From contig CM077826.1 in assembly GCA_039720395.1 (NCBI GenBank), forward strand, positions 25,500,430-25,564,429: a DNA stretch of 64,000 nt. The letters run 5' to 3'. Of the stretch, positions 39,901 to 52,429 are shown piece by piece. Source of the stretch: Liquidambar formosana. Lineage: Eukaryota; Streptophyta; Magnoliopsida; Saxifragales; Altingiaceae. Every line of letters begins with the position of its first letter. The first letter of the stretch is position 1. Under the pieces are notes generated by a model, which was not told where the DNA came from, searched no databases, and saw only the letters and a program-made list of their open reading frames with translations. The position numbers and the translations under genes are program-made.

Positions 39901-41034
39901 GGGGTAGAGAATACTATGTGAAACAGTTCTTCGTTTTTGGAAAACTGAGGTTTTGGATTGTGGATGATGAATATGTAACTTATTTTTTTGCAAACTATTT
40001 ATAATATTGCAACTGGTACACATTCAGAAAAATATGTAACCTCATACAGTATAGTAGGGCCTCTATTTTGGTAACTATATATATGTTTGTTGCAATTGAG
40101 AACCCTTTAGATGAAGGGTTATTTATTTATTTATTTATTTTTGTGACTTTTTTTTTTATAATTTTTTTGAAGATAGTGGAACTTTCCCATAGCAGGGCCT
40201 TTTGGACTCACCCATGAAACTGAAATTTTGGAGAGATTAGCACAGCGACCCATCGCCACGGCCTTCCACTTAAATCTTGGATTTTCCTAGCGGGACGTGT
40301 TCCTAAGTAATATTGGAGTAAATGAGCCATTTTGTTTCACTCTTTAAAGCCTAAAGATTATGACCAATATTTGCTATGTTATTCAACTACTATCATTTTA
40401 TTTGCTTCTCTAGCCATTGATGGTACAATTTATATTTCATTGTTGCATATGTGCTTTAAAACAAGCTGCAATATGTAATATTAGAAATCAAATATACAAA
40501 ATGGAAAATCAAAACATAGGCCAAGGTTAATATTCCCATTAATATAGCATTTTTATTGTTATACATAGTGATCCCACTTACCAAAAAAAAAAGGACATAA
40601 GCAAAACAAAAAATGCCTACATAAATTACATCCCAACACACCCTAAAAGCTAACAATTTTGCCAAGAAAATCATACCCCAAAATTCTGTTTTGGTTTTCC
40701 TATAAACCAAAAAGAACAAAATCACCCCAATTTTAATCAACCAGAGAGGCAGAGATGATAAGGCATTCCCAAGACAGCTTCTTTCTTGCATGGTATAATT
40801 GAATTCTTCTCAGCTCCTTATCGTACTGCTTGAATGTGAACCCTAACGGAACTGAAAAAAACGTTCTTCATCGATATTCTTCTCCACCTCACAGTACCAA
40901 AAAATAAAACTCTATGAATCCAGGTCATTCCAAAATCAAGAGAATTGATTGAACTGACGAGAAAGAAGCTATCAGAACAGGAGAACCTATTGAGCTAACA
41001 TCGAGAGGAAGGACATCTTCTGGTCAGTCATTAA
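39901..41034. other. Intergenic DNA with a SINE remnant
   Basis: At about 40140-40320 the minus strand matches the body of the SINE at 42450-42673 (AAGATTTAAGTGG, GCCGTGGCG, CATGGGTG.GTCCAAA), with a T/A-rich tail at the low-coordinate end. The tRNA-like head is missing. Nothing else is recognisable. Confidence 0.55.
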
Positions 41035-41267
41035 GGCCATGTTTGTTTGGTTGGAATGGAATGAAAGGGAATAGAATATAATTCATGCTTAATATAGTCT
41101 GAAATGGAATGAGATTGAAATAAACATTGCGAAATGAATATCATTATAATTCGTAACTATTATTTTATTCCATTCCCATTTAATTACCTCATCCAAACAT
41201 GTTATTTGGAATGAATTGGAATGTGATTCCATTCCATCCATTCCATTCCAACCAAACAAACATGGCC
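41035..41267. mobile_element. Tourist-like MITE
   Basis: Near-perfect terminal inverted repeats of about 30 bp starting GGCCATGTTTGTTTGGTTGG, flanked by TAA on both sides (41032-41034, 41268-41270). 233 bp, non-coding. The clean arms suggest a young insertion. Confidence 0.9.
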
Positions 41268-41755
41268 TAAGGTTACAAATATAAATGTCTCTACTTCTAC
41301 CTTGTGGTTATATAGGTATAAAATAATCATTAAGATAACAATGCAGAAAAAGGAGATGAAAGTCAAAGAAGTATATATGCAATTATATATTTTAACCATA
41401 TTGTTAGTATTTTTTGAGAAATCCTGAATTAATATATAGAATTCTCAATTAACAAATGTAACCCAAATTTATCATGAGATAAATTTTTTAAATTTTGAAT
41501 TATTTAAGAAACATAAGTTTTGAAATTTTATTTTAATGGTTTATTGTTCTTGTCATGAGCCCTTCATTGTTAATGGTTATTGTTGTTAGTCATAAATAAT
41601 CCTCGTATCGAATATTAATTATTCTTCCAAGAAATGAAAGCTCAAGGGATTCCTGAAGATTGGCTAGAACTTCTGAAAGGCGTGCGTGGTTCTTTTAGGT
41701 CGGGAATCCTTATAGCTCTAATGGGTGTTAGTGGTGCTGGCAAGACCACTTTGAT

Positions 41756-41849
41756 GAAGGAAGCATCACAATATCTGGGTACCCAAAGAAGTAAAACTGG
41801 TGGATACATAGAAGGAAGCATCACAATATCTGGGTACCCAAAGAAGTAA
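41756..41849 (+). repeat. 39-bp duplicated segment in the ABCG Walker A exon
   Basis: 41756-41794 is identical to 41811-41849. The second copy is in its expected place ([12 protein letters not shown]); the first replaces the usual DVLAGR codons after KTTLM. Confidence 0.95.
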
Positions 41850-42449
41850 GAAACATTTTCCCGCATATCAGGCTATTGCGAGCAATATCATATCCACTCT
41901 CCTTATGTTACAATCTACAAATTCTTGCTTAATTTATTCTGCATGGCTTCGTTTATCTCCAGAAGTCAATTCCAAAACCAAAAAGGTGATGGATTTTAGA
42001 ATATTAAGATACTTAAAACATTGACATCTTTTATGTTATACTTAGGCCTATCAGATTATTGACTGTACTATTATAATGCATGGGTTGCAGATGTTCATTA
42101 TGGAGGTTATGAAACTTGTAGAGATAAGCCCCATTGAGGGAGGCACTTGCTGGATTGCCTAGCGTAAATGGTTTATTGACTGAGCAACGTAGGAGGTTGA
42201 TCATTGCAGTTAAGCTCGTTGCTAATCCTTCTATAATATTCATGGATGAGCCAACCTCTGGGCTTGATGCCAGGATAGTAGCAATAGTGATGAGAATAGT
42301 CAAGAACACAGTGGACACAGGATGAACTGTCGTGTGCACCATCCACCAACTAAGCATTGATAAATTTGATGCTTTTGATGAGGTAAAAGATCTTTTACAT
42401 AAGGATAATCTTTTTTGCTACCTTAATTTTATAAAAATTAGAAAAATTA

Positions 42450-42673
42450 ACCCACCCTTGGTTAACCTAGTTGGTAAGGGCGAACTTATGATTATGTGGT
42501 TAGGCGCACGATCTCAGATTTGATTCTTCGCTAAGACAACCTAAGATTTAAGTGGGGAGCCGTGGCGGTGGGTTGCTGCGTTAGTCTCCCCGAGCGGTTT
42601 AGGTTCCATGGGTGGGTCCAAAGAGCCTTGCTGTTATGGGATGGTTCCACCGTTATAAAATAATAAAAAAAGA
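42450..42673 (+). mobile_element. tRNA-derived SINE in ABCG pseudogene
   Basis: Head with A-box-like AACCTAGTTGGTAAGGG and B-box-like AGATTTGATTCTTCG, body shared with the remnant near 40140-40320, and A-rich tail. Imperfect direct repeat flanks (42437-42449 and 42674-42686, 11 of 13 bases). Sits in an intron of the dead gene. Confidence 0.75.
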
Positions 42674-42876
42674 AATAGAAGAATTAAGTTCTTCAATGTC
42701 TAATTGTAGCTATTTCTTTTGAAACGGAGAGGAGAAGAAATATATGTGAGGGGCTATTAGGCCGCCATTCTTCCCATCTGATCAAGTACTTTAAGGTTAA
42801 TTAGGCTAATAACTACAATAGGTTATAGAGATTTCCCATCTTTATTTCTCATATTTTCCAATTAATAACTAACTTA

Positions 42877-45800
42877 TGTAACACCTGTAATTTTAATTAA
42901 GGTATTAAGGGTTTAATCTATGGTCAACATAGTTAATCCCATGATTTGTTGGATGACCACTTGTATGGGTAATACATGTATATGATGTTAGGATGTTATG
43001 ATTGAATTTTGGTGACCGAGGGTTCTTTGTTTGATTGTGTTAAGGTATGTTTTGGTAAGCTATGTACCTCTTTGTGGTGCTTGCTGAGTGTTATAGTTGA
43101 CTATAGCCCTTTATAGTTGACTATAACTAACAGAATATCTCTTTTTCTGCATATTGGGTGTTATAGTCGACTATAACGACTTATAGTCAACTATAACAAA
43201 CATAATATCACAGTACTATTTATTGGGGAGTTATGGTCGACTATAACTTGACTATAATTCATTATAGTCGACTATAACACATGAGATTTCTGCTGAAAAA
43301 CAAGATTTTTATGGGGCAAAAAGACCATTCTACCCCTCCTTTTTGTTTCCTATAAAACCCAACTTCTAGAGGGTTCCTCACCCATTTTCTCAGCCAATCG
43401 AGAGAGAGGTGATAGGAGAGAGAGAAAGAGAGAGAGAAAGGGGCGATGGAGAGAGAAAGAGCTTCTCCTTCCATTTTCATGGGTTTTCATGCATTGTGAG
43501 CATGAATTCTCTTCTCTCTACCTAGTCATACACTTGATCTACTTTTTGGGACTATTATTCATGGAGTTTGTAGTTGGGGTTTCTTGTTTGGGTTCATGTA
43601 TGTGTTCTTGGAGCTTGCTCTTGGTGGATTGAGCTTGGATTTCGTGGAATTTGGCATGGATGTTCATCCTCACCAATTCCTTTACATTTGAGAGGTAATT
43701 TCTCATGTATAAAACTAGAGTTTGCATTTCTTTTGGGATTTAGTCATCATATCCTCATATTTTGTGTTTATCCATGGTATTTGTGAGGTTTGGTTGCATC
43801 TTGGAGTTGGAATCTCCATTCTCTTCATCAACCAAGTCATTTGGAAGCTAGGGCTTGGATTGGGAGCTTGCATGTGCATTCTAGGGCTTGGATTTCACAC
43901 CCACGACACACAAGGTTGCATTTTTCTACATTTGGTTAAGGTAGGTGCAATTTACATGGGTTTAAACTATTGACATGATAATATGGTATATATTATCATA
44001 GTATTTTGTTATTCTTCGAATTTGGAATATGCGTATAGATGATTTATGGAATAAATCATGAAATGGAACTTTAGGTAATTGATTATATAAATTGGGAATT
44101 TTGTTTATTGGGAATTATGGGTTATCCTATGCTTTTTGGGAACTATAAATGCATGGATTTTATGGGTATTTTTATATGGGTAATTGATACTTTTGGTTTA
44201 TGATCTTAAGGTTGTAATCATAAATGGGTATTTATGTTGTTATCATAATTTGGTATAATTATGATATTATTTGATTTTGGTTTACATAGTATATTTTGGA
44301 GATGATTTTGGTTAAAAATCATTTTTACGGTTTATTAGGTTGCATGTTGGGCATGACCATGCATAAATGGACTTAATAAGCAATTGGGTAATGTTGAGGG
44401 CTATTGGAGTTAGGACTACTGCGGTCCCGAAGGAAAGGGATGTCGTGCTATATTTTCCCTATCCTCTAGTCCTGGGCTACTTTGTATTGTCCCGAATCCG
44501 GGATACTGCGGTCCCAGGTAGGGATGTCTTGCTGTGTTGTTCTCTTGGAGGTTGGGTTGTGATTCCTCCATTCCGCGCGCGATGGCCCCTTTGTGGGGAA
44601 GTTGGGTAATTAATGGAATTGATTAAATGGACATGGGTCACATGCATTGGGCATTATGCATCATTGTTTTAACTTATGGATTATAACTTATTTTTGGAGT
44701 TATAATATACTTGGGAGAGTATATTTCTGTTTTAAATGATATAATTGGGTTCTATCTATATCATTGCTTTAGTTTACTATATCAAATTGTATCTACTGAG
44801 TTGGCAAACTCACACCTATCTTCTTAAATGTTTTTCAGTATTACAGGAAATGATTTATGAAGTTTATGCGGAGGCACGCTTACCTGGGATTTATTAATGT
44901 GGTTTATTAATGTATTTTTCATGGGATAAATGAATGTATTTTATTAATTTTATTTTGGGCCTATGGTCGACGGATTTGTAATATTATTAAGGGTTGTAAT
45001 TTTATCTATTTATGGATGCGAGTATATATGGGAACGCGATGCATGGGATGATACCACACTTATGGATGACATGGAAATTTTTATGGAATGAATTTCTATA
45101 ACAGGTTTTATGATGGTATGTCTTATCTACGGATGTGTCATGTCTGAAAAAGGGAAAAGGTTTTAAAATGGTTGAAAATTTGACACCTGTCATCCTCTTT
45201 TATCAAATGATTTATTAAAACAAAGCTTATTTTATCACTAATGATCACGGCTTAATTATTTCGGGCCGTGACAAGTTTTTTTAGTGTCAGAGCTTGCTAG
45301 TAGATCCACATGGGGTATTATGTGGGAGGATAGCTTGTACTTGGTTATATATATATTGGGGGTTATGACCTATACAGTGTAAGAACTTAGAAACATGTTA
45401 AGGTACACATGTTAATAACTTTGATTTAGGGATAATCGAAGATTTATAATTTTGTTGATTGAATACCAGCATACTTTGAGAACATAGAAACATGTTAGGC
45501 ACACATGTTTATGGATATTGACAATTCATGGTAGAAGCATTTGGACATATGCATAATTTCATGAGGAATTGTTTTCATATGCATTTGAGAGCATATTTAG
45601 GATGGGAATCCTAATGAGGACTTAAGTATATACATGTGTAGGCACACACATACATTTGCATATTGGGTTCTTTATTACCCAGAGTTTTGGGGAGATTAGT
45701 GCATGGCATGTGCATCATTTGTAGCCTAGAGTTTTGGCTTCATATGAGAGTTAGAATGTCCAATCGGTTAGGACATTCACTATTTTCCTTTTTATGGTAT

Positions 45801-46634
45801 TCGAGACCGAGTCTCTAAGGTCGGGACTTAGCATGCGTGTTTCCCTTGGTGTTGTGGGTTATTTATGATTTGTGATGTTTCTTGGATTTTGCTGATTTGA
45901 GATTATCAAGTCTGATAATCTTTCTATTGATTTGTTGGTAGTGCTTTGTGCAATATTTGTTTGATTAGGTGGATTCTAGTGGTCCATATTCCTATGGATC
46001 CACTTCTTTTGGCTTGAAGGTGGCTAACCTTATATATTATTGGATGTAATGTATATATTGTTATTCATATATTGGATGACTTGTAATGATTTGGGTTGTA
46101 GATACGACATTGGGTACGTAATGTCACGATATGTGTGATTTTGTGGTAGTACTTTGTATAAGTACTAGCCGTTTGGATGTAAGACATGTGAGTCTTGTGA
46201 TTTATAATGTGTGTTTTTTTTGGGATATAGTTATTGTGCATGATTGGGATGGTTGAATGCCCTTGTATTGATGTGTTTGACTATAGGTGAATGTAACCGT
46301 ATTGGTGCGGTCACATACAATTGTATATTGGTGCTTATTGGATTGATCGGGTGTATTTATGTATATCTATATGTTGATATAGATTGGATGTTATATAGCT
46401 ATGCCTACATGAATAACAGGTTATGGATGACATGGAAATTTTTATGGAATGAATTTATATAACAGGTTTTATAATGGTATGTCTTATCTACGGATGGGTC
46501 ATGTCCGAAAAAGGGAAAAGGTTTTAAAATGGTTGAAAATTTGACACCTGTCATCCTCTTTTATCAAATGATTTATTAAAACAAAGCTTGTTTTATCACT
46601 AATGATCACGGCTTAATTATTTCGGGTCGTGACA
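42877..46634 (+). mobile_element. LTR retrotransposon with internal deletion (Gypsy-like)
   Basis: 5' LTR 42877-45273 (2,397 bp, TGTAACACC ... CCGTGACA); primer-binding-like site TAGTGTCAGAGC at 45282-45293, close to the initiator-Met tRNA type TGGTATCAGAGC; about 1.15 kb of non-coding interior; then only the last 210 bp or so of the 3' LTR (from about 46423), nearly identical to 45059-45273. The whole is flanked by a perfect 5-bp duplication ACTTA (42872-42876, 46635-46639). Most of the interior and the front of the 3' LTR are therefore lost. No gag or pol frame survives, so superfamily is a guess. Confidence 0.85.
43085..43279. repeat. Cluster of TTATAGTCGACTATAA-type palindromes
   Basis: Six or more copies of TATAGTYGACTATA and its halves, spaced irregularly inside the LTR at 42877-45273. 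Each is self-complementary. Confidence 0.85.
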
Positions 46635-48540
46635 ACTTATGTGTGCTATTGTGTGATATTTGCAATCAACGGACAAGATTGCGACACGTGGCTGACTTCG
46701 ATGAAGACACCCGAAAGGGGAAGAGGAGTCCTGGTGAGTTGTGCCTCTGTTTTTGAGCAGGTCATCCTTAGTGGGAAAAATCTTCAGTCCTCATCTACCT
46801 TCAATCTCGATAATGTCATTAACCAGTGTTCGGTTCTTGGGGGGATATGTGCTCGGTTCCCGGTGGAATATGTGTTTGGTCCTCAGTCCCGCTCTAGAGC
46901 TCAGCATAATCCTCAGAGATATCCACCGAGCGTGGCCGATAAGGGAAACTTAACCATGGTCAAAGTGGGCTAAAGCACAATCGGACCATGGTCAAATAGC
47001 TATCGATAACTGGACCTAAAAGTTAAAACCCTAAATTAACTATGGTCGGGTTGTTAGTTGTATGCCCTACAGCCAATCATAGAGATGATGCTTTAGGGAT
47101 AAAAAACAATCATAGGATTTCATTTATTGTATGTCACATTTATTATTAATTTAATGAAAGGGCTTTTCTGTCATGTTTATTCTATTCTTTATATTTACAT
47201 GATATGTGCATAGAGTTAGAGTTGAGAATATGAAATCACAAGGTGTTGTGATTATGAGACTATATATATATCTTTATACTAAACTCTTAAATCATTTATA
47301 GTTGAAGGTTCACTATGATAGACAATAATGAACCATAGGAGTAGCACATGTTAGGTTAGCTCTTTAGGAGAATAGCTAGTCTTTGAGCTATTTGTGTGGA
47401 GACACTATAACCAACATGTGGGTGCTTGTTGTATATATAAACAAGTACACTGAATGTGACCATAGTCATGAGATCAACTGAATGGAGTTTTACCTGCTTG
47501 TCAATCAGTTTTTCTTAGTTGCAGTGGTACAAGTAATCCTTAGACCTAAGGCACCACAGTTGTCTTATGCATGGAGCTCTAGAAGTTTGATAGCACTAAC
47601 TGTTTATCCCTATGGGGTTTGCAAGGGTGTTCATTGGCTCTACTGTTACATGTGTGAAGGCATGTGTGTGATCGATAAGGGTTCCACCACTTCTAGTAAA
47701 AGGGAGAGAATGCTCTGATAAGAACACTCATAAATATAACTCATATGAATCTGTGGCCACAATATGATGATGATCATGGAAAAGGGTTTTCATGGTGCAT
47801 CTTATGAGTTGATATTTTGGGTAGGTTCTGTCACACCCCATTTTTGCACCACTTTACTAGGGCTCAGCATTTCATGCATGTTTTTGTTTTGTTTTTGAGT
47901 CTAGTCACTTGCATTAGTTTTCTAGAGTCACAAGGACAATGGATATGAATTTTGGTTCAATTCGAAGTTGATCTTGAAGGATAATAAGAGCTTTTGTGAC
48001 TTGAGGGGCATAATCGTCTTTTAAGTTCCAAACTTTTCATTTGACCTTGAAATGATCTCCAAATTGTCAATTGGAGTTCATATGGATGCATATGAGGTGT
48101 TTCTAGGTTCAAATTGATGAATCAATGGTTCGGGATTAAAATGGCTCGATATAGTTTAAGTTGGTTAATTGACCTTTCCTTGGGTTAGCTTAAATTGACT
48201 CACAATTGCCAATCAAATCTTTCAAATTGACTTTAATTAGTCATCATTTTATCCCTAAAAGTGTTTTAGAAAGTTTAATTTTGATATGGAAAGCATTTGG
48301 TTTGATCCTATGTGCATACCTATGCTTAGCAAAGGTATAGCATAGCGGTTAACCGCTTTTGTCAAACCTAACCATGCCCTCATGGTTAGTGGTTTTCACC
48401 CCAAAATGTTCAAAAATATATTTCTCATCGAAACACGGTCGTTTTGGCTTTTGTTTCATCAAAATCGGACTTAATTTGACCCCTAAAACACTCTTAGAAG
48501 GGAAAGGAGTCAAAATAGGCTAAAAATCCGAAGTGGGCTT

Positions 48541-48611
48541 GGGTGACCACCCAGCTCCGGGAGGCTAGCCGCCTGGACCCAGGTGAGCCGCCCAGGCCCT
48601 GGTGGTCACCC
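48541..48611. repeat. Palindrome cluster in the large LTR-like element
   Basis: GGGTGACCACC (48541-48551) and its exact reverse complement (48601-48611) enclose further short palindromes such as CCTGGACCCAGG. Very GC-rich against AT-rich surroundings. Confidence 0.85.
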
Positions 48612-48907
48612 GAGAGCACTTTCCTATTTGCTCTCTAACTCCTTGCTGAAGTAGATTTCTTCCTATTTTGACGTATTTGGGCTCTTTTGGACGAGTTTCC
48701 TTCTAATTTTTGGTAACTCCTGAGTTACTTAAGCCCCAAGGAGGTCTCTAATAGCCCTTGGATTAATTCTTAGGGTTTTAATCCCAGCTATTAGTTAATT
48801 CTAATTGAAGTCTATAAATACCCCCTATGTTTCAGCACAAGGGGAGGGAATTGAAGGCAATTGGGAGCCACTTTATGCATTAAAACCTAAGTGTTTGAGA
48901 GAGAATA

Positions 48908-50145
48908 TGTTGGCCCCAAGGTTATATAACCAAGGGCATATCCGAGATTTTGATGATAACAAAGGACCGATGTTAGTACTAATGGTTTATTTGTTAAATA
49001 ATAATCAAAGCCAGGTACTTGAGCATATGGATCCAAATGAAGCACAAAGGCATATCCATACCATGGAACTCAAAGCACACATGCTTATGATATCAAGGAT
49101 AATCAAGCGTAAAAGCATAAGAGCATAGAAAGCATGCAAAAGACCTACAAACACTCAAGACCAAGCTAGCATCGTCAATGAAGATACTTAAATAGCTATG
49201 AGTGAGGTTTTAGGTTCTTCATATACTTGATTGCTCAAATGATCACTTCATTGACCTAGATGGACCTTAGGATCCTTGGGTAAACTTAATTCATCACTTG
49301 AACAAGGCCTAAGTTGACACAAATGAACTTGATTGATTTAAACTTGTGAAATAATCATTATAAGTTCATTTCTGCCCAAATCAGTCGACTCATTCTTGAG
49401 TCAGTCGACTCATTTGAGCAGAAGAGGTCCCCTGCTCCTGCCTTCTGATTCTGCTTTAATCAGTCCACTGAATTTCCAATTAAGTCGACTGATTTTGCGA
49501 TCTCAGAACTCCAACAGCTAGTTTTTGAAAGGTTGTTGAGGCATTAAATGCCACCAAACGGCTCTTTCCCGGCATTTATTGTACCAAACGGTCATATTAT
49601 GCCTATTGCCTATATAGACAAAGATTCAAATGCATTTATGAGTATCAATACAAGAGAATTCGTTGTTTTCATTCTTCTAGCCCTAAATTCATTAAGAGCA
49701 TTCATTGAGCAATCAATTAGAAGAGAGTTGAGCTTTAATCTCTGTGTTATTCAATCTTAAAGAGAATTTTCTTTGTACACAAATCTCATCTCTACAAACT
49801 TGTAATCAAGGGTTGGTGATAACCCCATTCTTTGCACTTAAGAAAGTGTGGCTGAACAAGTGTTGGTTGAAGACACTTGATTTGTAAAAGTTTGTTGCTC
49901 CACCTTGAAGGAGAGTGATAGTGGATTGGTGAATCCTCAAGCGAGCTCTTGAGGCGAGGACGTAGGCGGGAAGGCTGAATCTCGTTAAATCTTGTGTTTG
50001 CATTCTCTATCTCTTGTTCTCTTTACTGTTTATCATTGTGATATCTCTATTTGCAATAATCTGATTTTAGTTTGTAATCATATTTTTTTTAATTGGCCAA
50101 TAACCCTATTCACCCCTCCTCTATGGTTATTTACTTGGGACAACA
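48908..50145 (+). mobile_element. Solo LTR, innermost element of the nest
   Basis: 1,238 bp from TGTTGGCCCCAAGG to GGGACAACA, with TGTTG/CAACA inverted ends and a perfect 5-bp duplication GAATA (48903-48907, 50146-50150). The CCCTATTCACCCCTCC motif near the end is typical of Copia-type LTRs. Contains several AGTCGACT palindromes at 49380-49500. No coding region. Confidence 0.85.
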
Positions 50146-50324
50146 GAATAAGAGAGAGAGACTTGAAGGAGAGCTAGAGGTCCTACTGTAGCCTTGGAGA
50201 ACATTGATTCAAGTCATCCACAAGTCAAGAGGAGAGTCTCCACAGCAGCAAAGAAGCTTTCCTAAGGTATTCTTCCCTTCTATTCAAGCTTAAACTAGGG
50301 TTTCATGTAGAATATAATATGCTT

Positions 50325-50660
50325 ATCGCATGTTAAAGATAGCTTTTTTATCATGTATTAATACTTTAACTAGTTAATATACATGAAATACTTGCTGTTT
50401 ATGATGGGTTTAGCATGCTTTAGGACTGTTTCATAAGATTTAAAGCATAGTTGTGATTCTAGTGCTTCCGTTGTCCTTGTTTTAGAATAGTGTTATTGCA
50501 TGTTAAAGTTAGGATTTTTATCATGTTCTATTGCTTTAGTTAGTTAATATGCATGATTTAAATTCTGTTTAGTAAGAGTTTAGCATGATTAGAAGTTGTT
50601 TTGTGTGTTTTCAAGCATGTTTGTGAGTTTAGGATTTTTAGTGTCCTTGTTTTAGGTTAG
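50325..50660. repeat. Tandem repeat of about 170 bp
   Basis: Two diverged units, each with GCATGTTAAAG, TTTTTATCATGT, AGTTAATATRCATGA and GTCCTTGTTTTAG in the same order, inside the large LTR-like element. Confidence 0.7.
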
Positions 50661-52389
50661 TTTCATGCAGCATGTTAGCATAGGGTTTCTTATTTGTTTT
50701 CTTCATAGTTGTTGTATGTGTTTTACATATATGATAACTATGATGTTTTTTGCATGTATACTAGTGGATTTCTAGGTTTTTTATGCATAATATGGTATTA
50801 GGATTGCATTAGAGCTTATTGTTGTTCGCTATTTTTGCTGTTAGCATGTTTAGTAGATAAATTTAGGCCTTAATGCTATTCTGTCCAGAGTTATATATCA
50901 TTGTGTTTGCATGATTTTGAGCACGTGTAAGGGTGCAAATAGATATGGTAATTGTCCTATGGCAAATAGGGCTGCCATTGCTTGAAATTGCTAATGCTTG
51001 GAGCTATTGCGCTCAGGTAAGTGGGTGTGAAGGTGCCCCAATTCACCTCTCTTCCTAACTCTTTTTCTTCTCCCTCCTAGAGTTAATACTTAATATGAAT
51101 CTATGGTCTTAATCAAAGGTTTCCTCTAATAATAAAATTCTGGTTTTTATCAAAGTTTCCATCTTGTGGAATTCCTTTTTAATTTAAACTTGGTTTATTC
51201 AATTCTCTTTCAAATAAGGAAACCTAGGGTTTTTACCATAGGTTTATATTAGGATTTAACCCTAATTCTATTCGAACTACGTGGACTTTGATCCATGTAT
51301 TTTGTTGCATGGTACATAGGCGCTCTTCGTAAGGCTCAAGTTCGTTCTAGGATCCAAGTATCCTAGGTTTTTGTATTTTATTTTCTGTTTTTCTGTTTTA
51401 TCATGCTTATTATGCATGGATGATTGAATGAAATATATGATAGGCATGCTATCTTGTGATGATATTTATTGATTTTGTGTGTTGAAAATATCTTAATTTA
51501 GCCCAAATAAACTGAGAGACCGAAAGGGTGACATGGGTGCCTATAGGCTTTGCCTAGAACCTTCCCATGTCATAACTTAGCCTCCAAATCCCTAGTTTTC
51601 TTTGGTTTCCAAAAAGACTGTTTTTGCCTTTCCTTTTTAAATATGGAGTCATTCAAATTGTTTTCCTAAAACAAAACTATTTTTAGGGTTTTCCTTGTTT
51701 CTTTAAAAAATAAAGTGGCGACTCCTTTTCCTTTTCAAACCCCTCATTTTCCTTTTCAATCCTTGTAGGGCCGCTTTTTGGGGTTCACAGGTTCATAAAT
51801 GTATTGAACTAGGGACTTGACAGACTTCCATGTCCTATTATTTCAAACAGAGACATTGTGTATGATGGAGGGATGAAATTGTAATCTTAAACTGTAACTG
51901 AAGGGTTCTTTCTTCGATAATTATTCACCTCATTTAGGACCACACCATGAGCCATTGCTAGATGTTACTCATGGTTAGTAGAAACCCTAATTGATATAAG
52001 TGAGCTATAATCAATTAGGGAATTGAAAGGTGTTCTAATTAGAACCTTAATGGAAAGTATTCTATTGGGCACTCCATGTGACATTGAGTGTCATTACCTA
52101 TTACTAGATGTTGTGAACCCAATGAGTCACACACCAATAAGCAAAGAGGGACTTTAAGTTGTGAGAGAAAGGGCAAGAGTGCATTGAGAAAAGTTCTTTT
52201 AGGATACTCGCATTTGATATAAATATGAAGGGTTAAAGAGAGCAATTTAGAGAAATTGCAAAACCCACATAAAGTGGGATTCCCACCTTGGCCGGCCCTA
52301 GTGGTGTGGCTACATATAGCACACTAGCATATGCTAAGACATACTACAATTCACTATATTCTTCTCCCTTAGCCAAACCTATTGAAGAG

Positions 52390-52390
<1 letters not shown>

Positions 52391-52427
<37 letters not shown>
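52391..52427. repeat. (CT)n microsatellite
   Basis: Pure CT run inside LTR copy B. Confidence 0.9.

Positions 52428-52429
<2 letters not shown>

Larger units (their letters stand above)
47829..51789 (+). mobile_element. Large LTR-like element (TGTCACACCCC ... GGGTTCACA) in copy B
   Basis: 3,961 bp with TG/CA termini and a perfect 5-bp duplication GGTTC on both sides (47824-47828, 51790-51794). About 2.7 kb remains once the 1.24-kb solo LTR at 48908-50145 is removed, matching the length of the related copy at 35379-38054. I see no second terminal repeat and no protein frame, so it is a very long solo LTR or a coding-free derivative. The GTGGCGACTCC motif near its end recalls LTR-adjacent sequence of large Gypsy elements. 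Confidence 0.8.

Noticed and set aside
41642..42357. Minus-strand frames opposite the ABCG pieces
   Set aside because: Antisense shadows of the conserved nucleotide-binding domain.
43085..43279. Regularly repeated words considered as a CRISPR array
   Set aside because: Plant LTR context, irregular spacing, units are palindromes of 14-16 bp and no cas genes.
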